Source: a candidate division WOR-3 bacterium (lineage in GTDB: Bacteria > Hydrothermota > Tepidihabitantia > SM23-42). Taken from it: DNA of 48,625 nt. Made by a program: the position numbers and the translations under genes. The stretch covers positions 1 through 48,625 of the forward strand of contig JAOUFJ010000019.1 in the NCBI GenBank assembly GCA_029858255.1, given 5' to 3'. How positions within the stretch are numbered: the stretch's first letter is position 1; every line of letters begins with the position of its first letter. This document shows positions 9,293 through 18,805 of this stretch, one piece after another. The notes under the pieces were generated by a model. It ran no database searches and was not told where the DNA came from. It saw only the letters and a program-made list of their open reading frames with translations.

Positions 9293-9302
9293 GTAATATA
9301 AT

Positions 9303-9386
9303 ATGAAGAAAGAGGATATTAACGCAAAGGAGTTGAGACAAGTCATTGGGGTATGCAAGATCAATGAGATCGGGAAACACCATTAG
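9303..9386 (+). pseudogene. Truncated copy of the lipocalin-like gene at 19212
   Basis: A 27-codon reading frame starting MKKEDINAKELRQVIGVC and ending KINEIGKHH-stop. It aligns with the first 27 residues of the intact gene at 19212 (MKKDDNSATRSKNVVGVW, then QVKEIGRQN). The promoter and spacing upstream also match. The reading frame ends where the intact copy continues, and the remaining 120-odd codons are missing. It is best read as a decayed paralogue. A functional micro-ORF leading the QueG-like gene is a less likely alternative. Confidence 0.65.
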
Positions 9387-9425
9387 GAACGTAGTTCAGA
9401 TTCTATTGAATAATAGGGGGTCACA

Positions 9426-10367
9426 GTGCCGGATAAGTCATCGGATGAGTGCGCAATGAATGTTTCTCCAAGCTTCCAATATGCATACAGTACTATTTCT
9501 ATCAGGTATTTTGACGCGTTGCTGGCTGACATCGATAAATTGGATAGGGATGGCAAACTCAGCACAAATACAGTCTATAGGAAGTATTTGAATCACGCAA
9601 AGTTTCAAATCCCTGAAAGCACTACCGATTTTCAATCAGTAATAATCGTGGCTGTTCCTGGCAGTCCAATGCTGGTGAATTTTCATTTTAAAGGCGCAAA
9701 ACACGAAATCATGCTGCCACCTAATTATTATGATGACGGATTAACAGAAGAGGATTTGTGCCGCACGATACAGAATGATGTTATACAAACTCCAGGATAC
9801 AGCATCGAAAGGGCCAAGCACGTTTATTTGAAGCTTCTGGCGGTTAGAAGCGGACTTGGCAGGTACGGCAGGAACAATATTTGCTATGTCGAAGGAATGG
9901 GAAGTCTACCTGCGCTATATGCCTTTTTTACTGATTTTCGTTTCAAGTCGGATAATTGGCTCGAAATAAAGATGATGGATATGTGCGAAGAGTGTGAGGC
10001 GTGTATTCGTCAGTGTCCTACTGGTTGTCTGAGCAAGGCTGATTTTGTCATCGACGCGGGAAAGTGCCTTACCCTGTATAACGAAATCAAAGGAGAATTT
10101 CCCGGGTGGATTGACCCGCAGGCACATAACGCTTTGATGGGGTGTATGAAGTGTCAGCAATGCTGCCCGGCGAATCGGGGCGTGCTGAGACGAAGCGGCA
10201 GGATTGCAGAAGTAACCGAAAAAGAGACGGAAAGCATACTGAATGAGAGCCTCGACGATGAAACGGCGAATTCCTTGTCCGATAAACTCCGAATGTTCTC
10301 CCCCGAAGATGCACATCATTTTCTTCCGATTTTGGCAAGAAATCTGCGGGTTTTGTTGTTCAGATAA
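9426..10367 (+). CDS. QueG-like 4Fe-4S double-cluster protein
   Basis: 313 residues, cytoplasmic. The second half has two ferredoxin-type cluster motifs: C187/C190/C193/C197 (CEECEACIRQCP) and C240/C243 with C246/C247 (CMKCQQCCP), as in epoxyqueuosine reductase and corrinoid iron-sulfur reductases. The preceding RSGLGRYGRNNICYVEGMGS also matches the QueG family. It is shorter than true QueG and lacks the C-terminal HEAT part, so it is not named queG. The GTG start at 9426 is preferred because AGGGGG lies 5 nt upstream; ATG at 9456 is the alternative. The downstream membrane protein and cfa genes follow closely on the same strand. Confidence 0.85.
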   Translation: MPDKSSDECAMNVSPSFQYAYSTISIRYFDALLADIDKLDRDGKLSTNTVYRKYLNHAKFQIPESTTDFQSVIIVAVPGSPMLVNFHFKGAKHEIMLPPNYYDDGLTEEDLCRTIQNDVIQTPGYSIERAKHVYLKLLAVRSGLGRYGRNNICYVEGMGSLPALYAFFTDFRFKSDNWLEIKMMDMCEECEACIRQCPTGCLSKADFVIDAGKCLTLYNEIKGEFPGWIDPQAHNALMGCMKCQQCCPANRGVLRRSGRIAEVTEKETESILNESLDDETANSLSDKLRMFSPEDAHHFLPILARNLRVLLFR

Positions 10368-10457
10368 AAATGCCGTTTGTTTAACAGATTATATTGGAAT
10401 TGTGGGAGGGGTTGAAATTCCAATGAAATTCGTTACGATAACGGTATAGGAGGAAGA

Positions 10458-11276
10458 ATGGACGAACAAGGAAACAGGATAATTATCAGATTGTCTTTTC
10501 TTGTTTGTATACTCCTGGTGATCGTCAGCTGTGTCGGTTTGTTGTTCCCTAACACATATTCTGCTGATACTCCGAGCTGGACCGCGCAAGCATTGGGTCA
10601 GGATATTTTCGATCTGTTCCTGGTCGTTCCTTTTTTATTGATCACGGTGACATTCATCCGCAAGAGGAGTCGAAAAGCCTTGTTGATGTGGAGCGGTGCG
10701 GTCCTCTACCTCATCTATTCTTTTGTGATATATTGCTTTGCCGTTCATTTCAATAACCTATTCATAGTCTATTGTTCGATACTCGGACTATCGTTCTATG
10801 CTTTTGTGTATTATCTCGTTAGTCAACTCCGCCGGTCTGCTACAGATTGGTTCGGAGAAACAGTGTCTGTCAAATCAGTGGGTTACTACTTTATCGCTAT
10901 TTCGTGCATTTTCTACCTGCTTTGGCTTTCGGAAGTAGTGCCTAGCATAATGGCTGGCACAATACCGAAGAACATAATTGAAATGGGGCTGCTTACAAAT
11001 CCTGTCCATGCGCTGGACCTGTCTATTACTCTACCCGGAATATTAATCGTAGGTATATTATTGCTGAGGAGGAAGACATCAGGTCTATTGCTGGCGCCAT
11101 CAATACTCATTTTCATGATCCTGATGGACATAACGATAGGTGGGTTGAATATCATCATGCAGATAAGAGGCCTTGAAGGAAACTACATAATATCTATGGT
11201 CATGGCGGTGCTTGCGTTGGTCAGCGCGTGGCTCTTGATCAGGTTTTTGAAGAGTGTAAAGCCAATTGCTGACTAG
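10458..11276 (+). CDS. Multispanning membrane protein of unknown function
   Basis: 272 residues with about eight hydrophobic segments covering nearly the whole length (for example LVCILLVIVSCVGLLF, FLVVPFLLITVTFI, IFYLLWLSEVV, AVLALVSAWLLI). It has no recognised catalytic motif. A good ribosome site (AGGAGG) precedes the ATG. It ends 8 nt before cfa, which lacks its own clear ribosome site, so the two are probably co-translated. A role in membrane or lipid homeostasis is a guess from context. Confidence 0.85.
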   Translation: MDEQGNRIIIRLSFLVCILLVIVSCVGLLFPNTYSADTPSWTAQALGQDIFDLFLVVPFLLITVTFIRKRSRKALLMWSGAVLYLIYSFVIYCFAVHFNNLFIVYCSILGLSFYAFVYYLVSQLRRSATDWFGETVSVKSVGYYFIAISCIFYLLWLSEVVPSIMAGTIPKNIIEMGLLTNPVHALDLSITLPGILIVGILLLRRKTSGLLLAPSILIFMILMDITIGGLNIIMQIRGLEGNYIISMVMAVLALVSAWLLIRFLKSVKPIAD

Positions 11277-11284
11277 AATATAAT

Positions 11285-12400
11285 ATGGATAGATTGAAGA
11301 GGACTGCGGGCGAATTACTTTCCCTCGCGGGCGTAGAGATCAACGGAACAAATCCGTGGGATATACAGGTTCATAATGACAATTTCTATCGCAGGGTCCT
11401 GAGGCAAGGCTCGCTCGGTCTTGGCGAGTCTTACATGGATTCTTGGTGGGACTGCGCCGAGCTCGATCAATTTTTCTGCCGTGTTCTGGGTGCGAATCTT
11501 GAAGACAAGATCAAGGGGAACTGGAGATTGCTGCTGAGGGCACTTGCGGCGCGTGTATTTAACCTCCAATCAGGACGGCGGGCATTCCAGGTCGGCGAGA
11601 GGCATTACGATCTTGGCAATGATCTATTCAAAAATATGCTCGACAAGCGCATGGTCTACAGTTGCGCTTACTGGAAGAATGCCCGTTCGCTCGACGAAGC
11701 CCAGGAAAACAAGCTCGACCTGATTTGCCGGAAGATCGGCTTGAAACCCGGCATGCGGATACTTGATATTGGCTGCGGCTGGGGGAGTTTTGCCGGGTAT
11801 GCAGCCGAGAAATATGGTACAGAAGTGGTTGGTATCACCGTGTCTAAAGAGCAGATGGCTCTGGGGAAATATACATGCGAGGACCTTCCAGTAGAAATAA
11901 GACTGCAGGATTACAGGGACCTCAATGAATCATTCGACCATATCGTCTCAGTCGGGATGTTTGAACATGTCGGCTACAAGAACTACAGGACTTTCATGGA
12001 ATTTGTTAACAAATGTTTGAAAGACGGGGGTTTCTTCTTATTACATACGATCGGATTCAACATATCAGTAAAAACTCCCGAGCCCTGGACAAGCAAGTAT
12101 ATTTTTCCAAATGGTTTGCTTCCTTCGATTAAACAGATAGCGGCTTCGATTGAAGGCTTGTTTGTCATGGAAGACTGGCATAATTTCAGTGCCGATTATG
12201 ACAGAACGCTCATGGCATGGTACCGTAATTTTGAAAAGAACTGGGATAAAATAAAATCAAAATACGACGAGCGGTTTCACCGGATGTGGAAATATTTCCT
12301 GCTGTCGTCGGCCGGCGGATTCCGGGCAAGAAGGAACCAATTGTGGCAGATAGTACTTTCTAAACAAGGTGTGCCGGGCGGGTATACTTCGGTACGGTAA
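11285..12400 (+). CDS. cfa: Cyclopropane-fatty-acyl-phospholipid synthase
   Basis: Adds a methylene group from S-adenosylmethionine across the double bond of unsaturated acyl chains in membrane phospholipids. 371 residues, close to the E. coli enzyme. Strong family blocks are visible: MVYSCAYWKN (catalytic-site Cys), the SAM-binding LDIGCGWGSF, LQDYRDL, VSVGMFEHVG, LLHTIG, YIFPNG, DWHNFSADYDRTLMAWY and the C-terminal FRARRNQLWQIV. Product modification would lower membrane fluidity under stress. It is probably translated by coupling to the membrane protein 8 nt upstream. Confidence 0.97.
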   Translation: MDRLKRTAGELLSLAGVEINGTNPWDIQVHNDNFYRRVLRQGSLGLGESYMDSWWDCAELDQFFCRVLGANLEDKIKGNWRLLLRALAARVFNLQSGRRAFQVGERHYDLGNDLFKNMLDKRMVYSCAYWKNARSLDEAQENKLDLICRKIGLKPGMRILDIGCGWGSFAGYAAEKYGTEVVGITVSKEQMALGKYTCEDLPVEIRLQDYRDLNESFDHIVSVGMFEHVGYKNYRTFMEFVNKCLKDGGFFLLHTIGFNISVKTPEPWTSKYIFPNGLLPSIKQIAASIEGLFVMEDWHNFSADYDRTLMAWYRNFEKNWDKIKSKYDERFHRMWKYFLLSSAGGFRARRNQLWQIVLSKQGVPGGYTSVR

Positions 12401-12557
12401 CCATATATACGGTCGCTTCACTCCCTGAGGGTATGCCTAACTTCAGGAAGTTGAAAACTTAGGAAGATGCGAACTTAAGACAAACTCCAAATTCCAAAAC
12501 ACAGAACTCAAACAAATCACAATTTCCATTCCGCTTCTAATTGGCAGTACCAGAAGG

Positions 12558-12585
12558 TTGACTGGTCGAGTTTTTTCCATATCAT
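12558..12585 (+). promoter_or_regulatory. Promoter TTGACT-16-TATCAT
   Basis: -35 at 12558-12563, -10 at 12580-12585, 16-bp spacer, only about 17 bp before the S41 peptidase start; the ribosome site lies right at the expected transcript 5' end. Confidence 0.65.
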
Positions 12586-12601
12586 AATACTCGGGAGGAT
12601 T

Positions 12602-13951
12602 ATGATGATGAGAACATACAAAAAAATCCACTTTATACATATTGTTCTGGTCGTTTTTTTGATCTCTGGTTTTGTGTTTGCCCGGCAGAACAATACATTG
12701 ACCGAACTGCAGCAGAAAGCGATAATCGATGAACTTTGTAGGAAAATAGAAAATATATATCCGTTCCCGGAAATAGCCGAACACACTGTATCTGGGCTGC
12801 AGGAATACTACAAACAGGGGAAATACAGAGACTATACCGACAAAAGCGAGTTCGCCAGTAATCTAACAGTAGACCTGGAGCAATTGAGTAACGATACGCA
12901 TTTTTATCTTGCATACAATCCTGAGTTTGCGGCCGAGTTAACAGCGGCGGAAGATGAGGAAGTTCTGTTGGATTCGCTCACCGCACACGGGGCAGATATT
13001 GAGAGATGGAACAATTATGGTTTCAGAGAATTGAAGATATTGGATGGTGCTATAGGTTACATGGATTTGAGATTATTTTTTGCGCCCTACTATGCAGGGG
13101 ACGTTGCTGTTGCAGCAATGAATTTTTTCACCAACTGCAACGCGATTATCATTGATCTCCGGCACAACGGTGGTGGCTGGGATTATATGGTGAATTTCCT
13201 TTTGAGTTACTTCGCCGAATCCCACGATGAGGTTATTTTTAGCGTAGAGCAGAATACTATAGATAGTATGTACTATGCTGGAAAGACCGTCTCTTATGTA
13301 CCTGGCAAGCGGCTTACCGGTATTCCGGTCTACGTGCTTATCTCGAGCAGTACGGCTTCGGGGGCCGAGGCATTTGCGTCAAAGATCAAATACATAAACA
13401 GTAAGGCAGTACTGGTGGGTGAAACGAGTGCCGGCGCCGAGAATCCGATCGGCACAATCGTAATTGCCGCTGAATACATTTTGGACATTCCTTCATGGCG
13501 AACCGTGTACCAGAAATACGCGACGGACTGGGAAGGTGGTGGAGTTGCACCGGACATAGAGGTCGCGTCTGAAGACGCGCTCGCCGCGGCTCATATTCAC
13601 GCACTCCGCAGATTGGGCGGGACGGCGGTTGAGAAGAAAGCCAAAGATAAATATGAGTGGGCGCTGGATGGGGTTCTGGCGATCTATGAGCCTGTATCGT
13701 TGCCGGGAGAAGTATTAAAATCATATGCCGGTAATTATGGGAATAGAGATATCTATTTTGAAGATGGCATGTTGTATTATCAGTACAAGAAGAGAACAAA
13801 AAGATTAATGCTGCCGGTACGAGAAGATTACTTTGTGATTGAAAATTACGATTTCTTCCGTGTCAGATTTGCGAAGGATAAAGGACGAGTTACTGTTCTC
13901 GAAGAGATATTCACCGACGGCAGTGTTACGCGGAGTACGAGAACTGATTAG
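12602..13951 (+). CDS. Exported S41-family serine peptidase
   Basis: 449 residues. A signal peptide (KIHFIHIVLVVFLISGFVFA) exports it. The N-terminal helical domain (residues about 35-95) and the S41 core follow the tail-specific protease/IRBP pattern: IIDLRHNGGG, the nucleophile region STASGAEAFA with Ser253, and GETSAGAENP. A C-terminal extension of about 100 residues (after 350) is not recognised. Three consecutive ATGs (12602, 12605, 12608) lie 3, 6 and 9 nt after GGGAGG; the second is spaced best, the first is reported. It probably degrades peptides in the periplasm. Confidence 0.92.
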   Translation: MMMRTYKKIHFIHIVLVVFLISGFVFARQNNTLTELQQKAIIDELCRKIENIYPFPEIAEHTVSGLQEYYKQGKYRDYTDKSEFASNLTVDLEQLSNDTHFYLAYNPEFAAELTAAEDEEVLLDSLTAHGADIERWNNYGFRELKILDGAIGYMDLRLFFAPYYAGDVAVAAMNFFTNCNAIIIDLRHNGGGWDYMVNFLLSYFAESHDEVIFSVEQNTIDSMYYAGKTVSYVPGKRLTGIPVYVLISSSTASGAEAFASKIKYINSKAVLVGETSAGAENPIGTIVIAAEYILDIPSWRTVYQKYATDWEGGGVAPDIEVASEDALAAAHIHALRRLGGTAVEKKAKDKYEWALDGVLAIYEPVSLPGEVLKSYAGNYGNRDIYFEDGMLYYQYKKRTKRLMLPVREDYFVIENYDFFRVRFAKDKGRVTVLEEIFTDGSVTRSTRTD

Positions 13952-13964
13952 TGGACTGTAAGCG

Positions 13965-13991
13965 CGTTTAGTTCGTTGCTCTTGTCATTTC
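13965..13991 (+). repeat. 9-nt array, short, 3 units
   Basis: CGTTTAGTT, CGTTGCTCT, TGTCATTTC starting 13 nt after the S41 gene stop. The first unit is identical to the first unit of the array at 5628. Confidence 0.55.
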
Positions 13992-14061
13992 GCTGCATGG
14001 TGATGTAACTATTCTGTAGACTGTTGTGTAATGACTCAGATAAGGTAGAAAGGAGTTTAAT

Positions 14062-14985
14062 ATGCAGCATGGTACGATCTTCAGAGGCAGGAACCCAGGT
14101 TTAGTTTTGCTCTGGACGTTTGGTCTGTACATTTTGATGCAGGCTCATCAGTATGTGGGTATTCTGTTGTCGTCCTTAATGTGCGGCGCCAGTTTTGATG
14201 CGATAATAGAGGGAGAGTTCAGTAATCATTGCAGCGTGCTATGGAAAGGCCTGGCTGCTGCTGTTCTCGGGATTCCATTGGTCATTCTTGTAACCAAGTA
14301 TTTATGGAGACGGAGCTGGGAATGGATGCGTTTTCGGTTCTGCGGAAGGTTTTTCGGTTATGGCATTATGCTCGGGTTCATCTTGCCGGCGTTTATTCTC
14401 TTGATTCATTTTTCACTGGGCATGGCTGCGATAATTGCAACACCTGCGAGGTTCGGATTCATTGAATTGCTTTCGATCGTAATCGGAACGGTAGGTTTTA
14501 CTATAGTAATTGCACTATCCGAAGAACTCATTTTTCGAGGAATGGCAATACGGGAGTGGGCATTGAAAATGGGATGGCCTCTTGCGACGCTTTTCGGTGG
14601 TTTGTATTTTGGGTTTGTACATCTGATTGGACTTCTCCCCCGGATTTCCGCTTTAAATAGCGTATGGATCATCATAAGTGCATTGATCGCCGGTGTCCTT
14701 TTCACGGCGATGTATATCAGAAGTAAATCACTATGGTTGCCGATTGGTTTTCATTTTGGCTGGAATCTTTGTTTGCGGCTCTTTTTCGGTACTACCATCA
14801 GCGGGCAGGAAGCAACGTTGGGCTTATTTCGTACTGAACTGTCGGGCCCTGCAATTTTGACCGGTGGAGCATTCGGCATTGAGTCATCCGTGATAACATA
14901 CCTTCTTTATATAGTTGTTGCCGTTCTGTTCCTGAGATACTCCAGGCTCGGCAGACCGGCGTTATTGGACTCAAGGCTAGCGTAG
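14062..14985 (+). CDS. CPBP-family intramembrane metalloprotease
   Basis: 307 residues with about eight membrane helices. The three CPBP (Abi/CAAX protease-related) motifs are complete: E154-E155-xxx-R159 in SEELIFRG, F183-xxx-H187 in FGFVH, and H231-xxx-N235 in HFGWN. These coordinate the metal and water for cleavage inside the membrane. The substrate is unknown; relatives process prenylated peptides, anti-sigma factors or bacteriocin-related proteins. A strong AAAGGAG site precedes the ATG. Single-gene unit. Confidence 0.92.
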   Translation: MQHGTIFRGRNPGLVLLWTFGLYILMQAHQYVGILLSSLMCGASFDAIIEGEFSNHCSVLWKGLAAAVLGIPLVILVTKYLWRRSWEWMRFRFCGRFFGYGIMLGFILPAFILLIHFSLGMAAIIATPARFGFIELLSIVIGTVGFTIVIALSEELIFRGMAIREWALKMGWPLATLFGGLYFGFVHLIGLLPRISALNSVWIIISALIAGVLFTAMYIRSKSLWLPIGFHFGWNLCLRLFFGTTISGQEATLGLFRTELSGPAILTGGAFGIESSVITYLLYIVVAVLFLRYSRLGRPALLDSRLA

Positions 14986-15071
14986 ATAATTCACGTCGGG
15001 TGTAACGCTATTGCCGCCGGCTTCTATCTTCCCGAATTTATCTTCTTGTTGTGCGGCGTCCGGAATACATG

Positions 15072-16028
15072 TCAGAGCGGTTCGTTGAAGTGTGAGTTGG
15101 GTTTGAGGTAAAGCGCCTTTCCTTTGTAGTCAAAAATAATGTTGAATCGTCTCAACGAATTGTTGCCGAGGATACCGTCGGCATTATCTTGTTTTGACCT
15201 GATCTCAGCAGGAGCAAAGGAAGTCGTTACATCGTTCAGGTGAAAAAAACCCAATTTCAGAGATGCGATCCTTCCGCTTTGTCCGTGAATATCGCCGCTC
15301 AATCCAGTGCCAAGGTAGGCATCCTCCAAATTGTCCGGCAGATGGAACTTCATATCTTCTTTTACCAGTAATTCTAGGGCACCGCCAGAAGCCAGATCGA
15401 TATAGAGTGACACGGGTATTTCCTCAGCACCATCTATATTGACGGCGCCTTCTATCCATGGAATGTTGTTGGTTTTAAAGGTCATGGGAACGGCTTGCCA
15501 TGAGGAGTCGACTTTGAGAGGTGGTTCATACAGCGCTATGATCATATTGTCATAGTCTATTTCGACGGCGTAATTGCCAAAGAGTGAGTATCCGGTAACA
15601 CCTTCAGACGAAAAACCTTCCATCCGATCATTCTGGACAACAATTATCTTTTGGTTCTTACACTCCAGCCTGCCAACAAAGAAGGACATTGAATCGGCCA
15701 TGAGCGCGGTGGACGGTTCGTCGCCTCCTGCACCGGGGACAAGAACCTGGACTGGCTTCTCCAGAGCGACACTGTCTTCGGGATCTATGTTGTACAGTAA
15801 AAGCCCTTCAAAATGCATGCCGGTGTCGAGTATGACTTTGAATTCACGAGAATCGCCCAATCTTACGGGCAAGATGATTACATTGTTTATCAGCTTAAAC
15901 GGAATCTCGATCCTATCGGCCGCTGATGATGTTGTTGTCGGCGCATCGGATTTACACGTTGTTGCGATAATCAATGCGACGATTAGTCCCATGAAGGTCA
16001 TTGTTAGCGTGTTTTGTCTTGGTATCAT
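15072..16028 (-). CDS. Exported retropepsin-like aspartic protease
   Basis: 318 residues. The hydrophobic start FMGLIVALIIATTC gives a signal peptide with a possible lipidation Cys at 25, although the lipobox is not perfect. The catalytic D68-T69-G70 (ILDTG) is followed by a second half with YIDLASGG and DGILGNNSLRRFNIIFDY, as in the Asp_protease_2 family of bacterial retropepsin-like proteins. It is probably periplasmic. The ATG has no ribosome site and lies only 5 bp after a -10 element, so its transcript is probably leaderless. Confidence 0.85.
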   Translation of the reverse strand: MIPRQNTLTMTFMGLIVALIIATTCKSDAPTTTSSAADRIEIPFKLINNVIILPVRLGDSREFKVILDTGMHFEGLLLYNIDPEDSVALEKPVQVLVPGAGGDEPSTALMADSMSFFVGRLECKNQKIIVVQNDRMEGFSSEGVTGYSLFGNYAVEIDYDNMIIALYEPPLKVDSSWQAVPMTFKTNNIPWIEGAVNIDGAEEIPVSLYIDLASGGALELLVKEDMKFHLPDNLEDAYLGTGLSGDIHGQSGRIASLKLGFFHLNDVTTSFAPAEIRSKQDNADGILGNNSLRRFNIIFDYKGKALYLKPNSHFNEPL

Positions 16029-16033
16029 AGTAT

Positions 16034-16061
16034 ATCATATCGAAGACTCTCGGTTTGGCAA
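16034..16061 (-). promoter_or_regulatory. Promoter TTGCCA-16-TATGAT (leaderless)
   Basis: Read on the - strand: TTGCCA (16061-16056), 16-bp spacer, TATGAT (16039-16034), then 5 bases to the aspartic-protease ATG. Confidence 0.6.
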
Positions 16062-16217
16062 GGACGACTTCCGTAGTGTTGAATCGGGAATGTATAGACC
16101 AAACAGTTTGATGTGAAACTTTTCTACCTCGGGTGCGTATAACTTAACGTATATCGAAACCGCACGTTTGCGGAACCCTGTATCCATGAGCGCAGGTCAT
16201 AAAGAAAGGAGGAGCTA

Positions 16218-18791
16218 GTGAGACCAGTGAGTAATGTGTTGCTCATAGTAGTCACAGCAGTATTCTCCATATCTGCTGCAGAAGCACAGAAGACAGTTGC
16301 CCCATCAATCAATGCCGTTCGGGCCGAAGAAGAGATAATCATTGACGGCGACCTGAGAGAATCAGTCTGGCAGGGTGAAGGTTATTCTGCATTAGTGCAG
16401 AAAGAACCCGTTGAGGGTGCCGCACCGACCGAAGAAACGAGTGTCTATGTTGCGTATAATGATGAAGGCATATTTGTTGCAGCGCGGTGTTATTATTCGG
16501 ATATGAGTTTTTGCACCGGAGGACTCGGCCGGAGGGATGAGATGCTTCAATCTGACCGGTTCTGGGTTTGGATCGATCCCAACAGGAGTGGACGGAATGC
16601 TTTTGGTTTTGCAGTGAATCCTGATGGTTCAATTGTCGATGGTAAGTGCTATCAGGATATTGCCTGGGACGATAGCTGGGATGGTGTATGGCAGTCGGCT
16701 GCAAAGAGGCACGTAGACCATTGGACAGCCGAAATGTTCATTCCGTTCAACCAACTTCGCTTTGCTAAGAAGAATGAATACATAATGGGTGTTAATTTCG
16801 ATCGATATATCATTTGTAAAGCCGAGGATGACTATTTTTCTATGGTACCTGACACCGAAACCGGCTTCGTTTCGAAGTTTGGATTACTAACCGGGATAGC
16901 AGGGATTGAACCTCCAGTTAGACTGCAGATCCTGCCTTACGTCATGGGAAAGGCGAGCTATCTGGCTGAGGGAGAGGATAGTCCATTCTATGAAGATAAC
17001 AGATACGACGGCAGTGCAGGACTGGACCTCAAGTACGGACTGACAGGAGACCTTACCCTTGATGCAACAGTGAATCCCGATTTTGGCCAGGCCGAAGTCG
17101 ACCCAGCCGAGATCAATCTATCTGCTTTTGAGACCTACTACGCTGAGAAGAGGTCATTCTTTATTGAAGGTTCTGATATTTTCATCTTCGGCGATAATCC
17201 TGCGGGTGGGGTATGGGGTTGTAACTGGCAGGAACCTGAGATTTTCTACAGCCGCCGTATCGGCCGAGAGCCAAAGGGATATGTTACGCATACGGGATTT
17301 GTCGACCGGCCTGAGCAGACCACCATAATCGGTGCTGCTAAAATGAGCGGACAGGTTGGCGATTGGGCACTGGGGCATATCAGTGCTGTTACAGACCGGG
17401 AATATGCGAGAGTTGATTCATCGGGCACGATCTTTGAAGAGGAAATAGAACCTCGTACATACTATGGTATTATCAGAAGCTACAAAGAATTCAATAAAGG
17501 GGATCAGGGTTTGGGTTTCATGGCGACCGGAGTTGCGCGAGATCTGAGGACCGAAGAATTGAGCCGGATAAACAACCGAAACGCGCTTGTCGTTGGGCTT
17601 GACGGGTGGTCATTTCTCAATGATGCAAGAGAATGGGCATTCATGGGACATACAGAATACTCTAATGTGAACGGGTCCGAAGAGAGAATGCTGGACTTGC
17701 AGCAGGAACCGGCGCATTACTATCAGAGTCCGGATCTCGATTATGTTTCCCTCGATTCGAGCCGCACTTCCCTGTCCGGGTATATGGGTAGATTTGCAAT
17801 CAAAAAGACGAAGGGGAATTTGGGCTTCCATTCAAGCTTGGGTATCATCTCTCCAGGGTTTGAGACGAACGACCTTGGATTTACCTGGATCACCAATGTG
17901 GTCAATATGCATGTTGCAGCAGGGTACAACTGGTATGCACCGACCAACTGGTATAGGGACGCCAGTATCTGGTTGATGACATCAAGGAATTATGATTTCG
18001 ACAGCAGAAAGCTGTTCGAGCAATACTACGCTATGGCGAACGCTACTCTTCCCAACTACTGGAGCGCTGAATCATGGGTCCAGTATACGCCGGACGGTCT
18101 TGATCTGCACGAGACAAGAGGTGGTCCGGCAATTGCCTATCACGGATATACAGCAACGTATTTATCGGTCGGCACAGACGAGAGGAAGAAATTCAGACTG
18201 AGTGGAAGCATTGGTTATGATTTCATCCAGGATGGAGGCTATGGGAGGAGTTACGGTCTGCAGTTTTCGTATAAGCCTTCGCCTTCTGTCAAATTGACTT
18301 TCAGTGCTGATATACTTGATCAGCTTGAACATCAGCAATGGGTGGCGAATATTCCTGACCCAACCGCAGTGTCGACCTACAATACTAGTTATGTGTTTTC
18401 GGACATCGACAAGAAGGTGACATCGGGGACGATTCGGCTTGACTGGGGATTCACTCCTGAACTTTCCCTGCAGATGTATGTTCAGCCATATATAGCGGCG
18501 GGTAGTTATTCGAACTACAAAAGACTGCTTGAAGGCGGAACGTACAACTTTGAGCCCTATGATTACCAGGGTGCTGATCCGGATTTCAATTTCAAATCGT
18601 TCAAGGCAAACATCGTACTGCGTTGGGAGTACCGCCCTGGGTCCCTGATCTATCTTGTATGGACGCACGGACGTTTGAACTATGATAATCCGGGTGTATA
18701 TGATCTGGGCAATGATATAAAATCTCTGATCGAAGAGGATGCGGATAACATATTCCTGGTGAAATTATCGTATTTGTTTACGATATACTAA
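16218..18791 (+). CDS. DUF5916 exported protein with N-terminal CBM9-like domain
   Basis: 857 residues. A signal peptide ends near SISAAEAQ. Residues about 30-220 form a CBM9-like carbohydrate-binding fold (IIIDGDLRESVW, FWVWIDPNRSGRNAFGFAVNPDG, WTAEMFIPFNQLRF). The long C-terminal part has the DUF5916 pattern (DLTLDATVNPDFGQAEVDPAEINLS is split here as DATVNPDFGQAEVDPAE; RSFFIEGSDIF) and alternating beta strands like an outer-membrane barrel, ending in an aromatic-rich tail (YLFTIY). A role in glycan or polymer handling at the outer membrane is inferred. GTG start chosen because AAGGAGG lies 5 nt upstream. Confidence 0.93.
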   Translation: MRPVSNVLLIVVTAVFSISAAEAQKTVAPSINAVRAEEEIIIDGDLRESVWQGEGYSALVQKEPVEGAAPTEETSVYVAYNDEGIFVAARCYYSDMSFCTGGLGRRDEMLQSDRFWVWIDPNRSGRNAFGFAVNPDGSIVDGKCYQDIAWDDSWDGVWQSAAKRHVDHWTAEMFIPFNQLRFAKKNEYIMGVNFDRYIICKAEDDYFSMVPDTETGFVSKFGLLTGIAGIEPPVRLQILPYVMGKASYLAEGEDSPFYEDNRYDGSAGLDLKYGLTGDLTLDATVNPDFGQAEVDPAEINLSAFETYYAEKRSFFIEGSDIFIFGDNPAGGVWGCNWQEPEIFYSRRIGREPKGYVTHTGFVDRPEQTTIIGAAKMSGQVGDWALGHISAVTDREYARVDSSGTIFEEEIEPRTYYGIIRSYKEFNKGDQGLGFMATGVARDLRTEELSRINNRNALVVGLDGWSFLNDAREWAFMGHTEYSNVNGSEERMLDLQQEPAHYYQSPDLDYVSLDSSRTSLSGYMGRFAIKKTKGNLGFHSSLGIISPGFETNDLGFTWITNVVNMHVAAGYNWYAPTNWYRDASIWLMTSRNYDFDSRKLFEQYYAMANATLPNYWSAESWVQYTPDGLDLHETRGGPAIAYHGYTATYLSVGTDERKKFRLSGSIGYDFIQDGGYGRSYGLQFSYKPSPSVKLTFSADILDQLEHQQWVANIPDPTAVSTYNTSYVFSDIDKKVTSGTIRLDWGFTPELSLQMYVQPYIAAGSYSNYKRLLEGGTYNFEPYDYQGADPDFNFKSFKANIVLRWEYRPGSLIYLVWTHGRLNYDNPGVYDLGNDIKSLIEEDADNIFLVKLSYLFTIY

Positions 18792-18805
18792 CTTATGAAC
18801 GAGAA

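Larger units (their letters stand above)
8885..9302. other. Intergenic region: inverted repeat, array remnant, promoter
   Basis: Contains the 10-bp inverted repeat at 8942-9020, a triloop hairpin AACCC-TTT-GGGTT (9033-9045) within a block related to 25855-25906, a degenerate 9-nt array (9115-9150), GCGT-rich repeat text around 9208-9255 and a promoter (9265-9292). No gene seen. Confidence 0.6.
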
